From Pseudomonas sp. ATCC PTA-122608 (GTDB lineage: Bacteria > Pseudomonadota > Gammaproteobacteria > Pseudomonadales > Pseudomonadaceae), in contig NZ_LPNO01000001.1 in the NCBI RefSeq assembly GCF_001952855.1, forward strand, positions 5,035 to 39,467: 34,433 bases of DNA, read 5' to 3'. Both the position numbers and the translations under genes were made by a program. Below the pieces are notes generated by a model, which was not told the DNA's origin, ran no database searches, and saw only the letters and a program-made list of their open reading frames with translations. Positions 8,888-16,976 of the stretch are shown here, in pieces (the first letter of the stretch is position 1; each line of letters opens with the position of its first letter).

Positions 8888-9910
8888 CTACTTCGGTGCC
8901 AGCTCACGTAAATGCCGTGCGACCGCAATCCACGCACCGATATACCCCAAGAGCACTGCCCCAAGCAACAATGACAGACCGTCGGCTGCCGGCACGCCGG
9001 CCAAGGCAAAATCACTGCCGTACAGGCCGGCAAGCCCCACCACCGCGTCGTTCAGCCAATCAAGGCCAAAAGCCAGTACACCCCAGGACAAAATCCCGGC
9101 ACCAAAGCCATAAAGCGCGCCCATGTAAAGAAAAGGCCGACGCACATAGCTGTCCGTGCCGCCGACAAGTTTAATCACTTCTATCTCGGTGCGGCGGTTT
9201 TCAATATGAAGACGAATGGTATTGCCTATCACCAAAAGTAATGCAGAAACCAGCAACACCGTCAGGCCGAACACAAACCGGTCGCCCAGCTTGAGAATTG
9301 CCGCCAACCGCTCTACCCAGACTAGATCAAGTTGTGCCTGCTGAACCTTCGGCATCTCTGCGAGTTTTTGTCGCAGGGCTTCCAGGGTCGTCTTGTCCAC
9401 TTCGTTCGGCGTTACCAGCACCACGCCTGGCAGCGGGTTCTGCGGCAACTCCTTGAGCGCCTCACCCAGGCCGGACTGTTGCTGGAACTCTTCCAGGGCT
9501 TGGTCGCGGCTGATGTATTCAGCCTCGGCCACACCTGGAAGCTCTTTGATCTCGTCGCGCAGGGACTCGCCGTCTTTGGCGCTGGCGTCCAGGTTCAGGT
9601 ACAGGGAAATCTGCGCCGCCCGCTGCCACGAGCCGCCAAGGCGCTCGACATTATTGAGCAGCAGCGACAACCCCATCGGCAGGCTCAAGGCCACGGCCAT
9701 CACCAGGCAGGTAAAGAAGCTGCCGATCGGCTGTTTGCCCAGGCGGCGCAGGCTGTCTACCAGGCTGGCACGGTGACTTTCGATCCAGGCATGCACCAGG
9801 GTGCCGAAGTCCGGGCCATCGTCTTCGTCGCGTTTTTTCTTCTGAGGCTGCGGGTCGGCCGCTTTTGGCGCGACGCGCTCGGAAACCTTAGGGCTGCGTG
9901 TAGCACTCAT
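8888..9910 (-). CDS. ftsX: cell-division ABC transporter permease FtsX
   Basis: FtsX is the membrane half of the FtsEX divisome complex, which couples ATP hydrolysis to activation of periplasmic peptidoglycan hydrolases. The 340-residue protein has a long basic/acidic cytoplasmic N-terminus (about 1-65), a first membrane helix (about 70-90), a periplasmic domain (about 95-205), and three further helices at the C-terminus. RRTEIEVIKLVGGT before the last helices is typical of the family. The start ATG overlaps the ftsE stop. Confidence 0.97.
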   Translation of the reverse strand: MSATRSPKVSERVAPKAADPQPQKKKRDEDDGPDFGTLVHAWIESHRASLVDSLRRLGKQPIGSFFTCLVMAVALSLPMGLSLLLNNVERLGGSWQRAAQISLYLNLDASAKDGESLRDEIKELPGVAEAEYISRDQALEEFQQQSGLGEALKELPQNPLPGVVLVTPNEVDKTTLEALRQKLAEMPKVQQAQLDLVWVERLAAILKLGDRFVFGLTVLLVSALLLVIGNTIRLHIENRRTEIEVIKLVGGTDSYVRRPFLYMGALYGFGAGILSWGVLAFGLDWLNDAVVGLAGLYGSDFALAGVPAADGLSLLLGAVLLGYIGAWIAVARHLRELAPK

Positions 9911-10578
9911 ACCCCAGCCTCCCCGTCGCCAATCAGGCGGCCGCGCTGCAGGGTCAACATGCGGTGACGCATGCGGGCGATCAACGCCAGGTCGTGACTG
10001 GCGATCAGCACGCTGGTGCCCAGGCGGTTGATGTCTTCGAACACGCCCATGATTTCTGCAGCCAGGCGCGGGTCGAGGTTACCGGTAGGTTCGTCCGCCA
10101 GCAGCAAGGCCGGGCGATGGACGATGGCGCGGGCGATGCCGACGCGCTGTTGCTGGCCGGTGGACAGGTCGCCCGGATACAGGTCGGTCTTGTCGGAGAG
10201 CGCGACGCGCTCCAGTGCCGAATCCACGCGCTTGATGATTTCGGCCTTGGACAGCCCGAGAATCTGCAATGGCAAGGCGATGTTGTTGAACACCGTGCGG
10301 TCGAACAGCAACTGGTGATTCTGGAACACCACGCCGATCTGCCGGCGCAGGAATGGAATCTGTGCGTTGCTGATGGTGGCCAGGTCCTGGCCCGCCAGCA
10401 GCAGTTTGCCGGTGGTTGGGCGCTCCATGGCCAGCAGCAGGCGCAGCAAGGTACTTTTACCGGCACCCGAATGGCCGGTCACAAACAAGAATTCGCCGCG
10501 ACGCACCCGGAAACTCAGCTCATGCAAGCCGACATGCCCGTTGGCGTAGCGTTTACCGACCTGTTCGAAACGAATCAT
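9907..10578 (-). CDS. ftsE: cell-division ABC transporter ATPase FtsE
   Basis: FtsE is the cytoplasmic ATPase partner of FtsX. The 223-residue protein has Walker A GHSGAGKS at about 35-42, the ABC signature LSTGQQQR near 139, and Walker B LLLADEP followed by TGNLD. It overlaps ftsX by 4 bases downstream and ftsY by 4 bases upstream, so ftsY-ftsE-ftsX form one translationally coupled operon. Confidence 0.98.
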   Translation of the reverse strand: MIRFEQVGKRYANGHVGLHELSFRVRRGEFLFVTGHSGAGKSTLLRLLLAMERPTTGKLLLAGQDLATISNAQIPFLRRQIGVVFQNHQLLFDRTVFNNIALPLQILGLSKAEIIKRVDSALERVALSDKTDLYPGDLSTGQQQRVGIARAIVHRPALLLADEPTGNLDPRLAAEIMGVFEDINRLGTSVLIASHDLALIARMRHRMLTLQRGRLIGDGEAGV

Positions 10579-11987
10579 GAACGCTCCCGCTCGGCAAACA
10601 GTGCCTGTACAAAGGGTTCGGCTTCAAAAGTGCGCAGGTCGTCGATGCCTTCACCGACGCCGATATAACGAATCGGCAACCCGAACTGCTTGGCCAGGGC
10701 GAAGATCACGCCGCCTTTGGCCGTGCCGTCGAGCTTAGTCAATGCCAGGCCGGTCAGTTGGACCGTCTGGTGGAATTGTTTGGCCTGGCTGATAGCGTTC
10801 TGACCAGTACCGGCGTCCAGCACCAGCAACACCTCGTGGGGCGCGTCGGCGTCGAGCTTGCCGATCACGCGGCGAACTTTCTTCAACTCTTCCATCAGGT
10901 TGTCTTTGGTATGCAGGCGACCGGCGGTATCGGCGATCAGCACGTCAATGTTGCGGGCCTTGGCAGCCTGCACCGCATCGAAGATCACTGAAGCCGAATC
11001 GGCGCCGGTGTGCTGGGCGATGACCGGGATCTTGTTGCGCTCGCCCCAGACCTGCAGTTGCTCCACGGCAGCAGCACGGAAGGTGTCACCGGCGGCCAGC
11101 ATGACTTTCTTGCCTTCCAGTTGCAGCTTCTTGGCCAGCTTGCCGATGGTGGTGGTCTTGCCGGCGCCGTTGACGCCGACCACCAGGATCACAAACGGCT
11201 TGTTCTGCGTATTGATCACCAGCGGTGCTTCCACCGGCTTGAGCATGGCCGCCAGCTCGGCCTGCAGCGACTTGTAAAGTGCATCGGCGTCGGTCAACTG
11301 CTTGCGCGCGACCTTCTGGGTCAGGCTCTGGATGATCACGGCGGTGGCTTCAACGCCCACGTCGGCAGTCAGCAGGCGGGTTTCGATGTCTTCCAGCAGC
11401 TCGTCATCGATGGTCTTTTTGCCGAGGAACAGGCTGGCCATGCCTTCGCCGATACTGGCGCTGGTCTTGCTCAGGCCTTGCTTGAGGCGGGCAAAGAAGC
11501 CGGTCTTGCTGGTTTCGGTGGGAGCGGCAGGTGCTTCGACTTCGATGACAGCAGGAGCGGCAACCACCACAGGAGCCGGTACTGGCTCGACCACCACCGG
11601 CGCCGCTGGCGCCTCGACTATGACCTGCGGCGGCTCGACAACCACAGGAATCGGCGGTGCAACATGCTCGGCCTGCACGTCCTCGACCAGCGCCACCGGC
11701 TCTTCAGCCACCGGCAACTCCGGCCATGGCGTGTGCTCGGGTTCAGGCTCGGGCTCAGGCTCTACCTCGGCTACCGGCTGCAACACCGGCTCAGCCATCG
11801 GCAACACCACCGGGGCCGGGATTTCGGCAACCGGTTCGGCTTCTACTGGGGATTCAGGGATCGGTTCTGCTTGAACCTGCGGCTGTTCGACGACGGTTTC
11901 CTGCGGCTTTTTGCGCAGCCATCCGAACAGGCCTTTTTTCTCGCCAGCCGCAGCTGGGGTCTTCTTGTCGTCGTTGGAACCAAACAT
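10575..11987 (-). CDS. ftsY: signal recognition particle receptor FtsY
   Basis: FtsY docks SRP-ribosome complexes at the inner membrane. The 470-residue protein has a long N-terminal A region (about 30-155) made almost entirely of Pro, Glu, Val and Ala repeats, including a run of E-P/P-E dipeptides near 76-84. The conserved N and G domains follow: GVNGAGKTTT at 271-280, DTFRAAA at about 301, DTAGR at 353-357 and TKLDG at 417-421. ATG 11987 gives the standard MFGSNDDKK start; an in-frame ATG 11 codons earlier lies within the leader hairpin region. A candidate promoter and a strong leader hairpin lie upstream. Confidence 0.97.
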   Translation of the reverse strand: MFGSNDDKKTPAAAGEKKGLFGWLRKKPQETVVEQPQVQAEPIPESPVEAEPVAEIPAPVVLPMAEPVLQPVAEVEPEPEPEPEHTPWPELPVAEEPVALVEDVQAEHVAPPIPVVVEPPQVIVEAPAAPVVVEPVPAPVVVAAPAVIEVEAPAAPTETSKTGFFARLKQGLSKTSASIGEGMASLFLGKKTIDDELLEDIETRLLTADVGVEATAVIIQSLTQKVARKQLTDADALYKSLQAELAAMLKPVEAPLVINTQNKPFVILVVGVNGAGKTTTIGKLAKKLQLEGKKVMLAAGDTFRAAAVEQLQVWGERNKIPVIAQHTGADSASVIFDAVQAAKARNIDVLIADTAGRLHTKDNLMEELKKVRRVIGKLDADAPHEVLLVLDAGTGQNAISQAKQFHQTVQLTGLALTKLDGTAKGGVIFALAKQFGLPIRYIGVGEGIDDLRTFEAEPFVQALFAERERS

Positions 11988-12009
11988 GGAGACGGCTATC
12001 TCAAGGTAG

Positions 12010-12031
12010 CGACGCGCCAAGGGGCGCGTCG
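12010..12031 (-). promoter_or_regulatory. GC-rich hairpin in the ftsY leader
   Basis: A perfect 9-bp stem, CGACGCGCC paired with GGCGCGTCG, with a 4-base loop lies 23 bases upstream of the ftsY ATG. A weaker dyad GCTACCTTGAGATAGC follows towards the start codon. There is no U tract on either strand, so it is not a standard terminator; it could tune translation or mRNA stability of ftsYEX. Confidence 0.55.
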
Positions 12032-12090
12032 GTAAATAAAATTCGATGCGTAACAGACTGTTTTTTAGCCAGCTCGTTCATGCGCAACAT

Positions 12091-12119
12091 TTTGTAAGGC
12101 CTAAATAGGGCCTCAACAA
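12091..12119 (-). promoter_or_regulatory. possible sigma-70 promoter for ftsYEX
   Basis: On the minus strand TTGTTG (12114-12119) and TACAAA (12091-12096) are 17 bases apart. The spacer contains the dyad AGGCC-N7-GGCCT. The predicted start is near 12084, giving a leader of about 97 bases that includes the hairpin at 12010-12031. Hexamer matches are moderate (3/6 and 4/6). Confidence 0.35.
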
Positions 12120-12219
12120 GACAGCCGTAGTGGCCGTCCCTAGGTCGGATCAGTATCCTAGCACCTCCTCGCCCGCCGACGCTAAGACCAAGCGGGCAGC
12201 TCAACAGGTTTAAAAACGA

Positions 12220-13575
12220 ATGAATGCTCTAGCCCGCCGCGCCGCAGGCCTGCTGCTCAGCACAGTTTGTCTGCCCCTTTCAGCTTTGGCTGCCGACCCA
12301 CAACCCACCCACGAATTCACCCTGGACAACGGCCTCAAGGTCATCGTGCGCGAAGACCATCGCGCGCCGGTGGTGGTTTCCCAGGTCTGGTACAAGGTTG
12401 GCTCCAGCTATGAAACCCCGGGCCAGACCGGTTTGTCCCACGCCCTGGAACACATGATGTTCAAGGGCAGCGCCAAGGTTGGCCCCGGCGAAGCCTCGCT
12501 GATCCTGCGTGACCTGGGCGCCGAAGAAAACGCCTTCACCAGTGACGACTACACCGCTTACTACCAAGTGCTGGCCCGTGACCGCCTGGGCGTTGCCTTC
12601 GAGCTGGAAGCCGACCGCATGGCCAGCCTGCGCCTGCCGGCCGACGAGTTCAGCCGCGAAATCGAGGTGATCAAGGAAGAGCGCCGAATGCGCACCGACG
12701 ACAACCCGATGTCCAAGGCCTACGAGCGCTTCAAGGCCATGGCCTACCCCGCCAGCGGCTACCACACGCCGACCATCGGCTGGATGGCCGACCTGGACCG
12801 CATGAAGGTTGAAGAGCTGCGCCACTGGTACCAATCCTGGTACGTGCCGAACAACGCCACCCTGGTGGTGGTGGGCGACGTGACCCCGGATGAAGTCAAG
12901 ACCCTGGCCCAACGCTACTTCGGCCCGATCCCCAAGCGCGACGTGCCACCGGCGAAAATCCCGCTGGAACTGGCCGAGCCCGGCGAACGCCTGCTGACAA
13001 TGCACGTACAGACCAAACTGCCGAGCGTGATCCTTGGTTTCAACGTGCCCAGCCTCGCCACCGCTGAAGACAAGCGTTCGGTCAACGCCTTGCGCCTGAT
13101 CTCGGCCCTGCTGGACGGCGGCTACAGCGCGCGCATCTCGACGCAACTGGAGCGCGGCGAAGAACTGGTGTCCGGCGGTTCGTCGAGTTACGACGCCTAC
13201 ACCCGCGGCGACAGCCTGTTCACCCTGACCGCTACCCCGAATCTGCAGAAGAAAAAGACCGTGGCCCAGGCTGAAGCCGGCCTGTGGCGCCTGCTGGATG
13301 AGCTGAAGGCCAAGCCACCGAGCGCAGAGGAACTGGAGCGCATCCGCGCCCAGGTCATCGCCGGTGTGGTTTACCAGCGCGATTCGATCACCAGCCAGGC
13401 CACCGCCATCGGCTCCCTGGAGACGGTGGGCCTGTCCTGGAAGCTCATGGACACTGAGCTTGCCGAACTGCAAAGCGTAACCGCCGAAGACATCCAGAAA
13501 GCTGCACGCACCTATTTCACCCGCAAACGTCTCAGCGTCGCCCATGTTTTGCCTGAGGAGACCGCTCATGAGTGA
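12220..13575 (+). CDS. M16 zinc metallopeptidase, catalytic member (periplasmic)
   Basis: This 451-residue pitrilysin-family protein has a Sec signal peptide with cleavage near residue 24 (SALA|AD). The inverted zinc motif HXXEH is intact as H74-A-L-E77-H78, and the third ligand is expected in the VIKEERRMR segment near 150-158. A second, inactive-type M16 domain follows. The length fits single-chain bacterial M16B proteins that pair with an inactive homologue. It overlaps the next M16 gene by 8 bases, so the two are very likely a heterodimer. A weak promoter (TGGCCG-17-TATCCT, -10 at 12154-12159) may lie in the region shared with divergent ftsY. Substrates are unknown. Confidence 0.92.
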   Translation: MNALARRAAGLLLSTVCLPLSALAADPQPTHEFTLDNGLKVIVREDHRAPVVVSQVWYKVGSSYETPGQTGLSHALEHMMFKGSAKVGPGEASLILRDLGAEENAFTSDDYTAYYQVLARDRLGVAFELEADRMASLRLPADEFSREIEVIKEERRMRTDDNPMSKAYERFKAMAYPASGYHTPTIGWMADLDRMKVEELRHWYQSWYVPNNATLVVVGDVTPDEVKTLAQRYFGPIPKRDVPPAKIPLELAEPGERLLTMHVQTKLPSVILGFNVPSLATAEDKRSVNALRLISALLDGGYSARISTQLERGEELVSGGSSSYDAYTRGDSLFTLTATPNLQKKKTVAQAEAGLWRLLDELKAKPPSAEELERIRAQVIAGVVYQRDSITSQATAIGSLETVGLSWKLMDTELAELQSVTAEDIQKAARTYFTRKRLSVAHVLPEETAHE

Positions 13576-15058
13576 ACGTAAAAACAACCGTCTGGTGCTG
13601 CCCGGTTTGATCGTGGTCACTTTGGCGGCCGCGTGCGCGGTGTATTTCCTGCGCCCGAGCGAATCCGTCGCCAGCCAGGCGCTGGAGCAGGCCAAGTCCG
13701 CCAACAAGCTGCAATCCCTGGCCGAGCTGGACGACAAGGCGCCGACCAACCGCAAGCTCGACGTGCAAACCTGGACCACCGCCGAAGGCGCCAAGGTGCT
13801 GTTCGTCGAAGCCCATGAACTGCCGATGTTCGACATGCGCATCCTGTTCGCCGCCGGCAGCAGCCAGGACGGCGACACACCGGGCCTGGCGCTGTTGACC
13901 AACGCGATGCTCAACGAAGGCGTGCCGGGCAAGGACGTCAGCCAGATTGCCGCCGGTTTCGACGGCTTGGGTGCCGATTTCAGCAATGGCGCCTACCGCG
14001 ACATGGCGCTGGTTTCCCTGCGCAGCCTGAGCGCCAGCGACAAGCGTGATGCCGCCCTTTCGCTGTTTGACGACGTGATCGGCAAGCCGACCTTCCCCGC
14101 CGACTCCCTGGCGCGGATCAAAAACCAGCTGCTGGCCGGCTTTGAATACCAGAAGCAGAACCCCGGCAAACTGGCGAGCATCGAGCTGTTCAAGCAACTC
14201 TATGGCGACCACCCCTACGCCCACCCGAGCGAAGGCAACGCCGAGAGCGTGCCGAAGGTGACCCTCGCGCAGTTGAAGGACTTCCACGCCAAAGCCTACG
14301 CCGCTGGCAACGCGGTGATTTCTGTAGTCGGCGATCTGACCCGCGCCGAAGCCGAAGCCATGACCGCCAAGGTCTCCGCTTCACTGCCCAAAGGCCCGGC
14401 GCTGGCGAAGATCGCCCAACCGGTCGAACCGAAGGCGGGCACCACGCATATCGAGTTCCCGTCCAAGCAGACAACCCTGCTGCTGGCGCAACTGGGCATC
14501 GACCGTGCCGACCCGGACTACGCCGCGCTGTCCCTGGGCAACCAGATCCTCGGCGGCGGTGGCTTCGGCACCCGCTTGATGAGCGAAGTCCGCGAGAAAC
14601 GTGGCCTGACCTACGGCGTATACTCCGGCTTCTCACCGATGCAGGTGCGCGGCCCGTTCATGATCAACCTGCAAACCCGCGCCGAAATGAGCGCCGGCAC
14701 GCTGCGATTGGTGCAGGACGTACTCGCCGACTACCTCAAGACCGGCCCGACACAGAAAGAACTCGACGACGCCAAGCGCGAACTGGCCGGCAGCTTCCCG
14801 CTGTCCACCGCGAGCAACGCCGATATCGTCGGGCAGCTGGGCGCCATGGGTTTCTACAACTTGCCGCTGAGCTACCTGGAAGATTTCATGAAACAATCCC
14901 AGGCGCTGACCGTTGACCAGGTCAAAGCTGCTTTGAACAAACATTTGAGTGCCGACAAGCTGGTCATCGTGACCGCCGGCCCAACGATTGCGCAAAAGCC
15001 ACTACCGCCCCCCACAGATAAACCCGCCGAGCAGCCGCTCGGGGTTCCGGAGCATTAA
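13568..15058 (+). CDS. M16 family protein lacking the zinc motif (partner subunit)
   Basis: This 496-residue pitrilysin-family protein starts with a single membrane anchor or uncleaved signal (about 9-28) after a basic MSERKNNR. At the position of HXXEH it reads LLTNAMLNEG, so the zinc ligands are missing and it is probably non-catalytic. It keeps the Arg/Tyr motif region REKRGLTYGVYSGF in its C-terminal half, which in heterodimeric M16B enzymes completes the substrate site of the active partner. I use ATG 13568, which overlaps the stop of the upstream M16 gene; the frame opens earlier inside that gene. The C-terminus is Pro-rich. The stop TAA overlaps the rsmD ATG. Confidence 0.9.
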   Translation: MSERKNNRLVLPGLIVVTLAAACAVYFLRPSESVASQALEQAKSANKLQSLAELDDKAPTNRKLDVQTWTTAEGAKVLFVEAHELPMFDMRILFAAGSSQDGDTPGLALLTNAMLNEGVPGKDVSQIAAGFDGLGADFSNGAYRDMALVSLRSLSASDKRDAALSLFDDVIGKPTFPADSLARIKNQLLAGFEYQKQNPGKLASIELFKQLYGDHPYAHPSEGNAESVPKVTLAQLKDFHAKAYAAGNAVISVVGDLTRAEAEAMTAKVSASLPKGPALAKIAQPVEPKAGTTHIEFPSKQTTLLLAQLGIDRADPDYAALSLGNQILGGGGFGTRLMSEVREKRGLTYGVYSGFSPMQVRGPFMINLQTRAEMSAGTLRLVQDVLADYLKTGPTQKELDDAKRELAGSFPLSTASNADIVGQLGAMGFYNLPLSYLEDFMKQSQALTVDQVKAALNKHLSADKLVIVTAGPTIAQKPLPPPTDKPAEQPLGVPEH

Positions 15059-15669
15059 TGGCCCGTCCATCACGTCCCAAAAAACCTGTCCACAACGTTC
15101 ACAACGGTGTGGGCCAACTGCGCATCATCGGTGGAGAATGGGGCAGCCGTAAGCTGAGCTTCCCTGACGTCGTGGGCCTGCGCCCGACGCCCGACCGCGT
15201 GCGTGAAACCCTGTTCAACTGGCTCGCGCCGTATATCGCCGGGGCCAAGGTGCTGGACCCGTTCGCGGGCAGCGGCGCGTTGTTCCTTGAAAGCCTGTCC
15301 CGTGGCGCTGCCTTGGGCCAGGCGCTGGATGCCAGCAACGTGGCGGTTGCCAGCCTCAAGGAACACCTGGGCACCCTGCGTTGCACCACGGGGCAAGTGC
15401 AGACGGCTGATGCGCTGCGCTACCTGGAAACCCAGGAAGCCCGTGAGTTTGACGTGGTGTTTCTGGATCCGCCGTTCAACCAGAACCTGCTGCCGACCGT
15501 TTGCGCGTTGCTGGAAGAGCGTCAGTGGTTGGCACCGGATGCCTGGATCTACACTGAAAGCGAAACCGCACCGTCCACACTCGGCCTGCCAGGCACCTGG
15601 CGCCTGCACCGCGAGCAGAAATCCGGGCGGGTGTATTACGCGTTGTGGCAGCGCACGACACAACACTAA
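15058..15669 (+). CDS. rsmD: 16S rRNA (guanine-966-N2)-methyltransferase RsmD
   Basis: RsmD methylates G966 of 16S rRNA in the 30S subunit using SAM. The 203-residue protein carries the N-terminal RIIGGEWGSRKL and LRPTPDRVRETLFNWL motifs, SAM motif LDPFAGSGALFLES (about 66-79), and the catalytic DPPF at 137-140. It shares one base with the preceding M16 gene (TAATG), so it is co-transcribed with that pair. A class C REPIN starts directly after the stop. Confidence 0.97.
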   Translation: MARPSRPKKPVHNVHNGVGQLRIIGGEWGSRKLSFPDVVGLRPTPDRVRETLFNWLAPYIAGAKVLDPFAGSGALFLESLSRGAALGQALDASNVAVASLKEHLGTLRCTTGQVQTADALRYLETQEAREFDVVFLDPPFNQNLLPTVCALLEERQWLAPDAWIYTESETAPSTLGLPGTWRLHREQKSGRVYYALWQRTTQH

Positions 15670-15670
15670 C

Positions 15671-15823
15671 CCTGTGGCGAGGGAGCTTGCTCCCGCTGGG
15701 CTGCGCAGCAGCCCCAAAGCAGGCGACCGTGTTTCCTGAGAAATTGAGTGATCAGTTTTTGGGGCCGCTTCGCAGCCCAGCGGGAGCTTGCTCCCTTGCC
15801 ACAGCAAGCTCCCTCGCCACAGG
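15671..15823. repeat. REPIN, class C, with a duplicated right-arm end
   Basis: The left arm (CCTGTGGCGAGGGAGC...) and right arm carry GGGAGC-TT-GCTCCC and an additional GGGCTGC-GCA-GCAGCCC stem. The right arm is followed by a second partial copy (CAAGCTCCCTCGCCACAGG). The whole element, including that partial copy, is nearly identical to 33734-33882, 18 kb away. It lies between rsmD and the hydrolase gene. Confidence 0.92.
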
Positions 15824-15860
15824 TTGCTTATCCGCTCTGCCACCTGCCGCGAGAATCATC

Positions 15861-16856
15861 GTGTCAAAAACGTCCGACCGCTTCACCCCCGCCTTCGGCC
15901 TCGGCAACCCGCACCTGCAAACGTTGTGGGGACCGCTGTGGCGCAAAACCACCCATATCGAACGCCAGCGCGAACGGCTGTGGCTCGCAGACGGGGACTT
16001 TCTCGACCTCGACTGGCACGGGCCCCATGACGCAACCACCCCGTTGGTGCTGGTCCTGCATGGCCTGACTGGCTCGTCCAACTCGCCTTACGTAGCCGGC
16101 CTGCAAAAAGCCCTGGCGGCTCAAGGCTGGGCCAGCGTGGCGCTCAACTGGCGTGGCTGTTCCGGCGAACCCAACCTGCTCGCCCGCAGCTACCATTCCG
16201 GCGCCAGTGAAGACCTGGCCGAAACCATCGCTCACTTGCGGGCCATGCGCCCGTTGGCGCCGCTGTATGCGGTGGGTTATTCGTTGGGCGGGAATGTGCT
16301 GCTCAAGCATCTGGGGGAAACCGGCGAAGCCTCCGGGCTGCAAGGCGCGGCAGCCGTGTCGGTGCCGTTTCGCCTGGATCAGTGCGCAGATCGCATCGGG
16401 CTGGGGTTTTCACGGGTTTACCAAAAGCATTTCATGCGCGAAATGCTGGCCTATATCCGTGTCAAACAAAGCCGTTTTCTAAAGGATGGCCACGAGGCAG
16501 GCCTGAAAACCCTGGCCGACCTGGGCTCACTGGAGAAGATGCGCACGTTCTGGGACTTTGACGGCCGCGTCACCGCGCCGCTGCACGGGTTTCTCAGCGC
16601 CGAGGACTATTACCGCCGGGCCTCAAGCCGCTATTACCTCGGGTCGATTCGCACGCCGACCCTGATCATCCAGGCCGCCGACGATCCCTTCGTGTTCGCC
16701 CACAGCCTGCCCGAGCCCAGCGAGTTGTCGGACTGCACCGAGTTCGAGTTGCTGGCCAAGGGCGGGCATGTGGGTTTTGTGGATGGCTCGCTGAAACAGC
16801 CAACTTACTACCTGGAACGACGCATCCCGAAGTGGCTGCTGACACAACGCGGATAA
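15861..16856 (+). CDS. alpha/beta-fold hydrolase, YheT family
   Basis: This 331-residue protein belongs to the YheT/AB-hydrolase-4 family of putative esterases. It begins with the family motif FGLGNPHLQTLWGP, has the oxyanion region HGLTGSSNSPY at about 68-77, the nucleophile elbow GYSLGG with Ser141, an acidic residue in ADDPF, and a C-terminal His in GGHVGF. Its physiological substrate is unknown. I use GTG 15861, which yields the conserved start MSKTSDRFTPAFGLG. The frame is open 72 codons further upstream, but that part is translated REPIN sequence and is unlikely to be real. Confidence 0.9.
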   Translation: MSKTSDRFTPAFGLGNPHLQTLWGPLWRKTTHIERQRERLWLADGDFLDLDWHGPHDATTPLVLVLHGLTGSSNSPYVAGLQKALAAQGWASVALNWRGCSGEPNLLARSYHSGASEDLAETIAHLRAMRPLAPLYAVGYSLGGNVLLKHLGETGEASGLQGAAAVSVPFRLDQCADRIGLGFSRVYQKHFMREMLAYIRVKQSRFLKDGHEAGLKTLADLGSLEKMRTFWDFDGRVTAPLHGFLSAEDYYRRASSRYYLGSIRTPTLIIQAADDPFVFAHSLPEPSELSDCTEFELLAKGGHVGFVDGSLKQPTYYLERRIPKWLLTQRG

Positions 16857-16860
16857 AAAT

Positions 16861-16947
16861 GTGGGAGCGGGCTTGCTCGCGAAGGCGGAGTGTCAGCCAA
16901 AACATCTGTGCCTGATACACCGCCTTCGCGAGCAAGCCCGCTCCCAC
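16861..16947. repeat. REPIN, class B, between hydrolase and sseA ends
   Basis: Perfect 28-bp arms at 16861-16888 and 16920-16947 (GTGGGAGCGGGCTTGC...) flank 31 bases. It begins 4 bases after the hydrolase stop codon and lies between two converging genes. Confidence 0.93.
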
Positions 16948-16976
16948 ACTTTGGATCAGACCGTGTCAGATAGACC

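Noticed and set aside
12010..12031. Intrinsic terminator upstream of ftsY
   Set aside because: The stem is strong but no run of T follows on either strand.
12280..13986. 568-codon minus-strand open frame opposite the M16 pair
   Set aside because: Spans two clearly real overlapping genes; no recognisable domain and His/Gln/Gly-rich mirror-frame composition.
15645..15860. Extended N-terminus of the YheT hydrolase
   Set aside because: The 72 extra codons translate REPIN sequence; the family motif starts right after GTG 15861.
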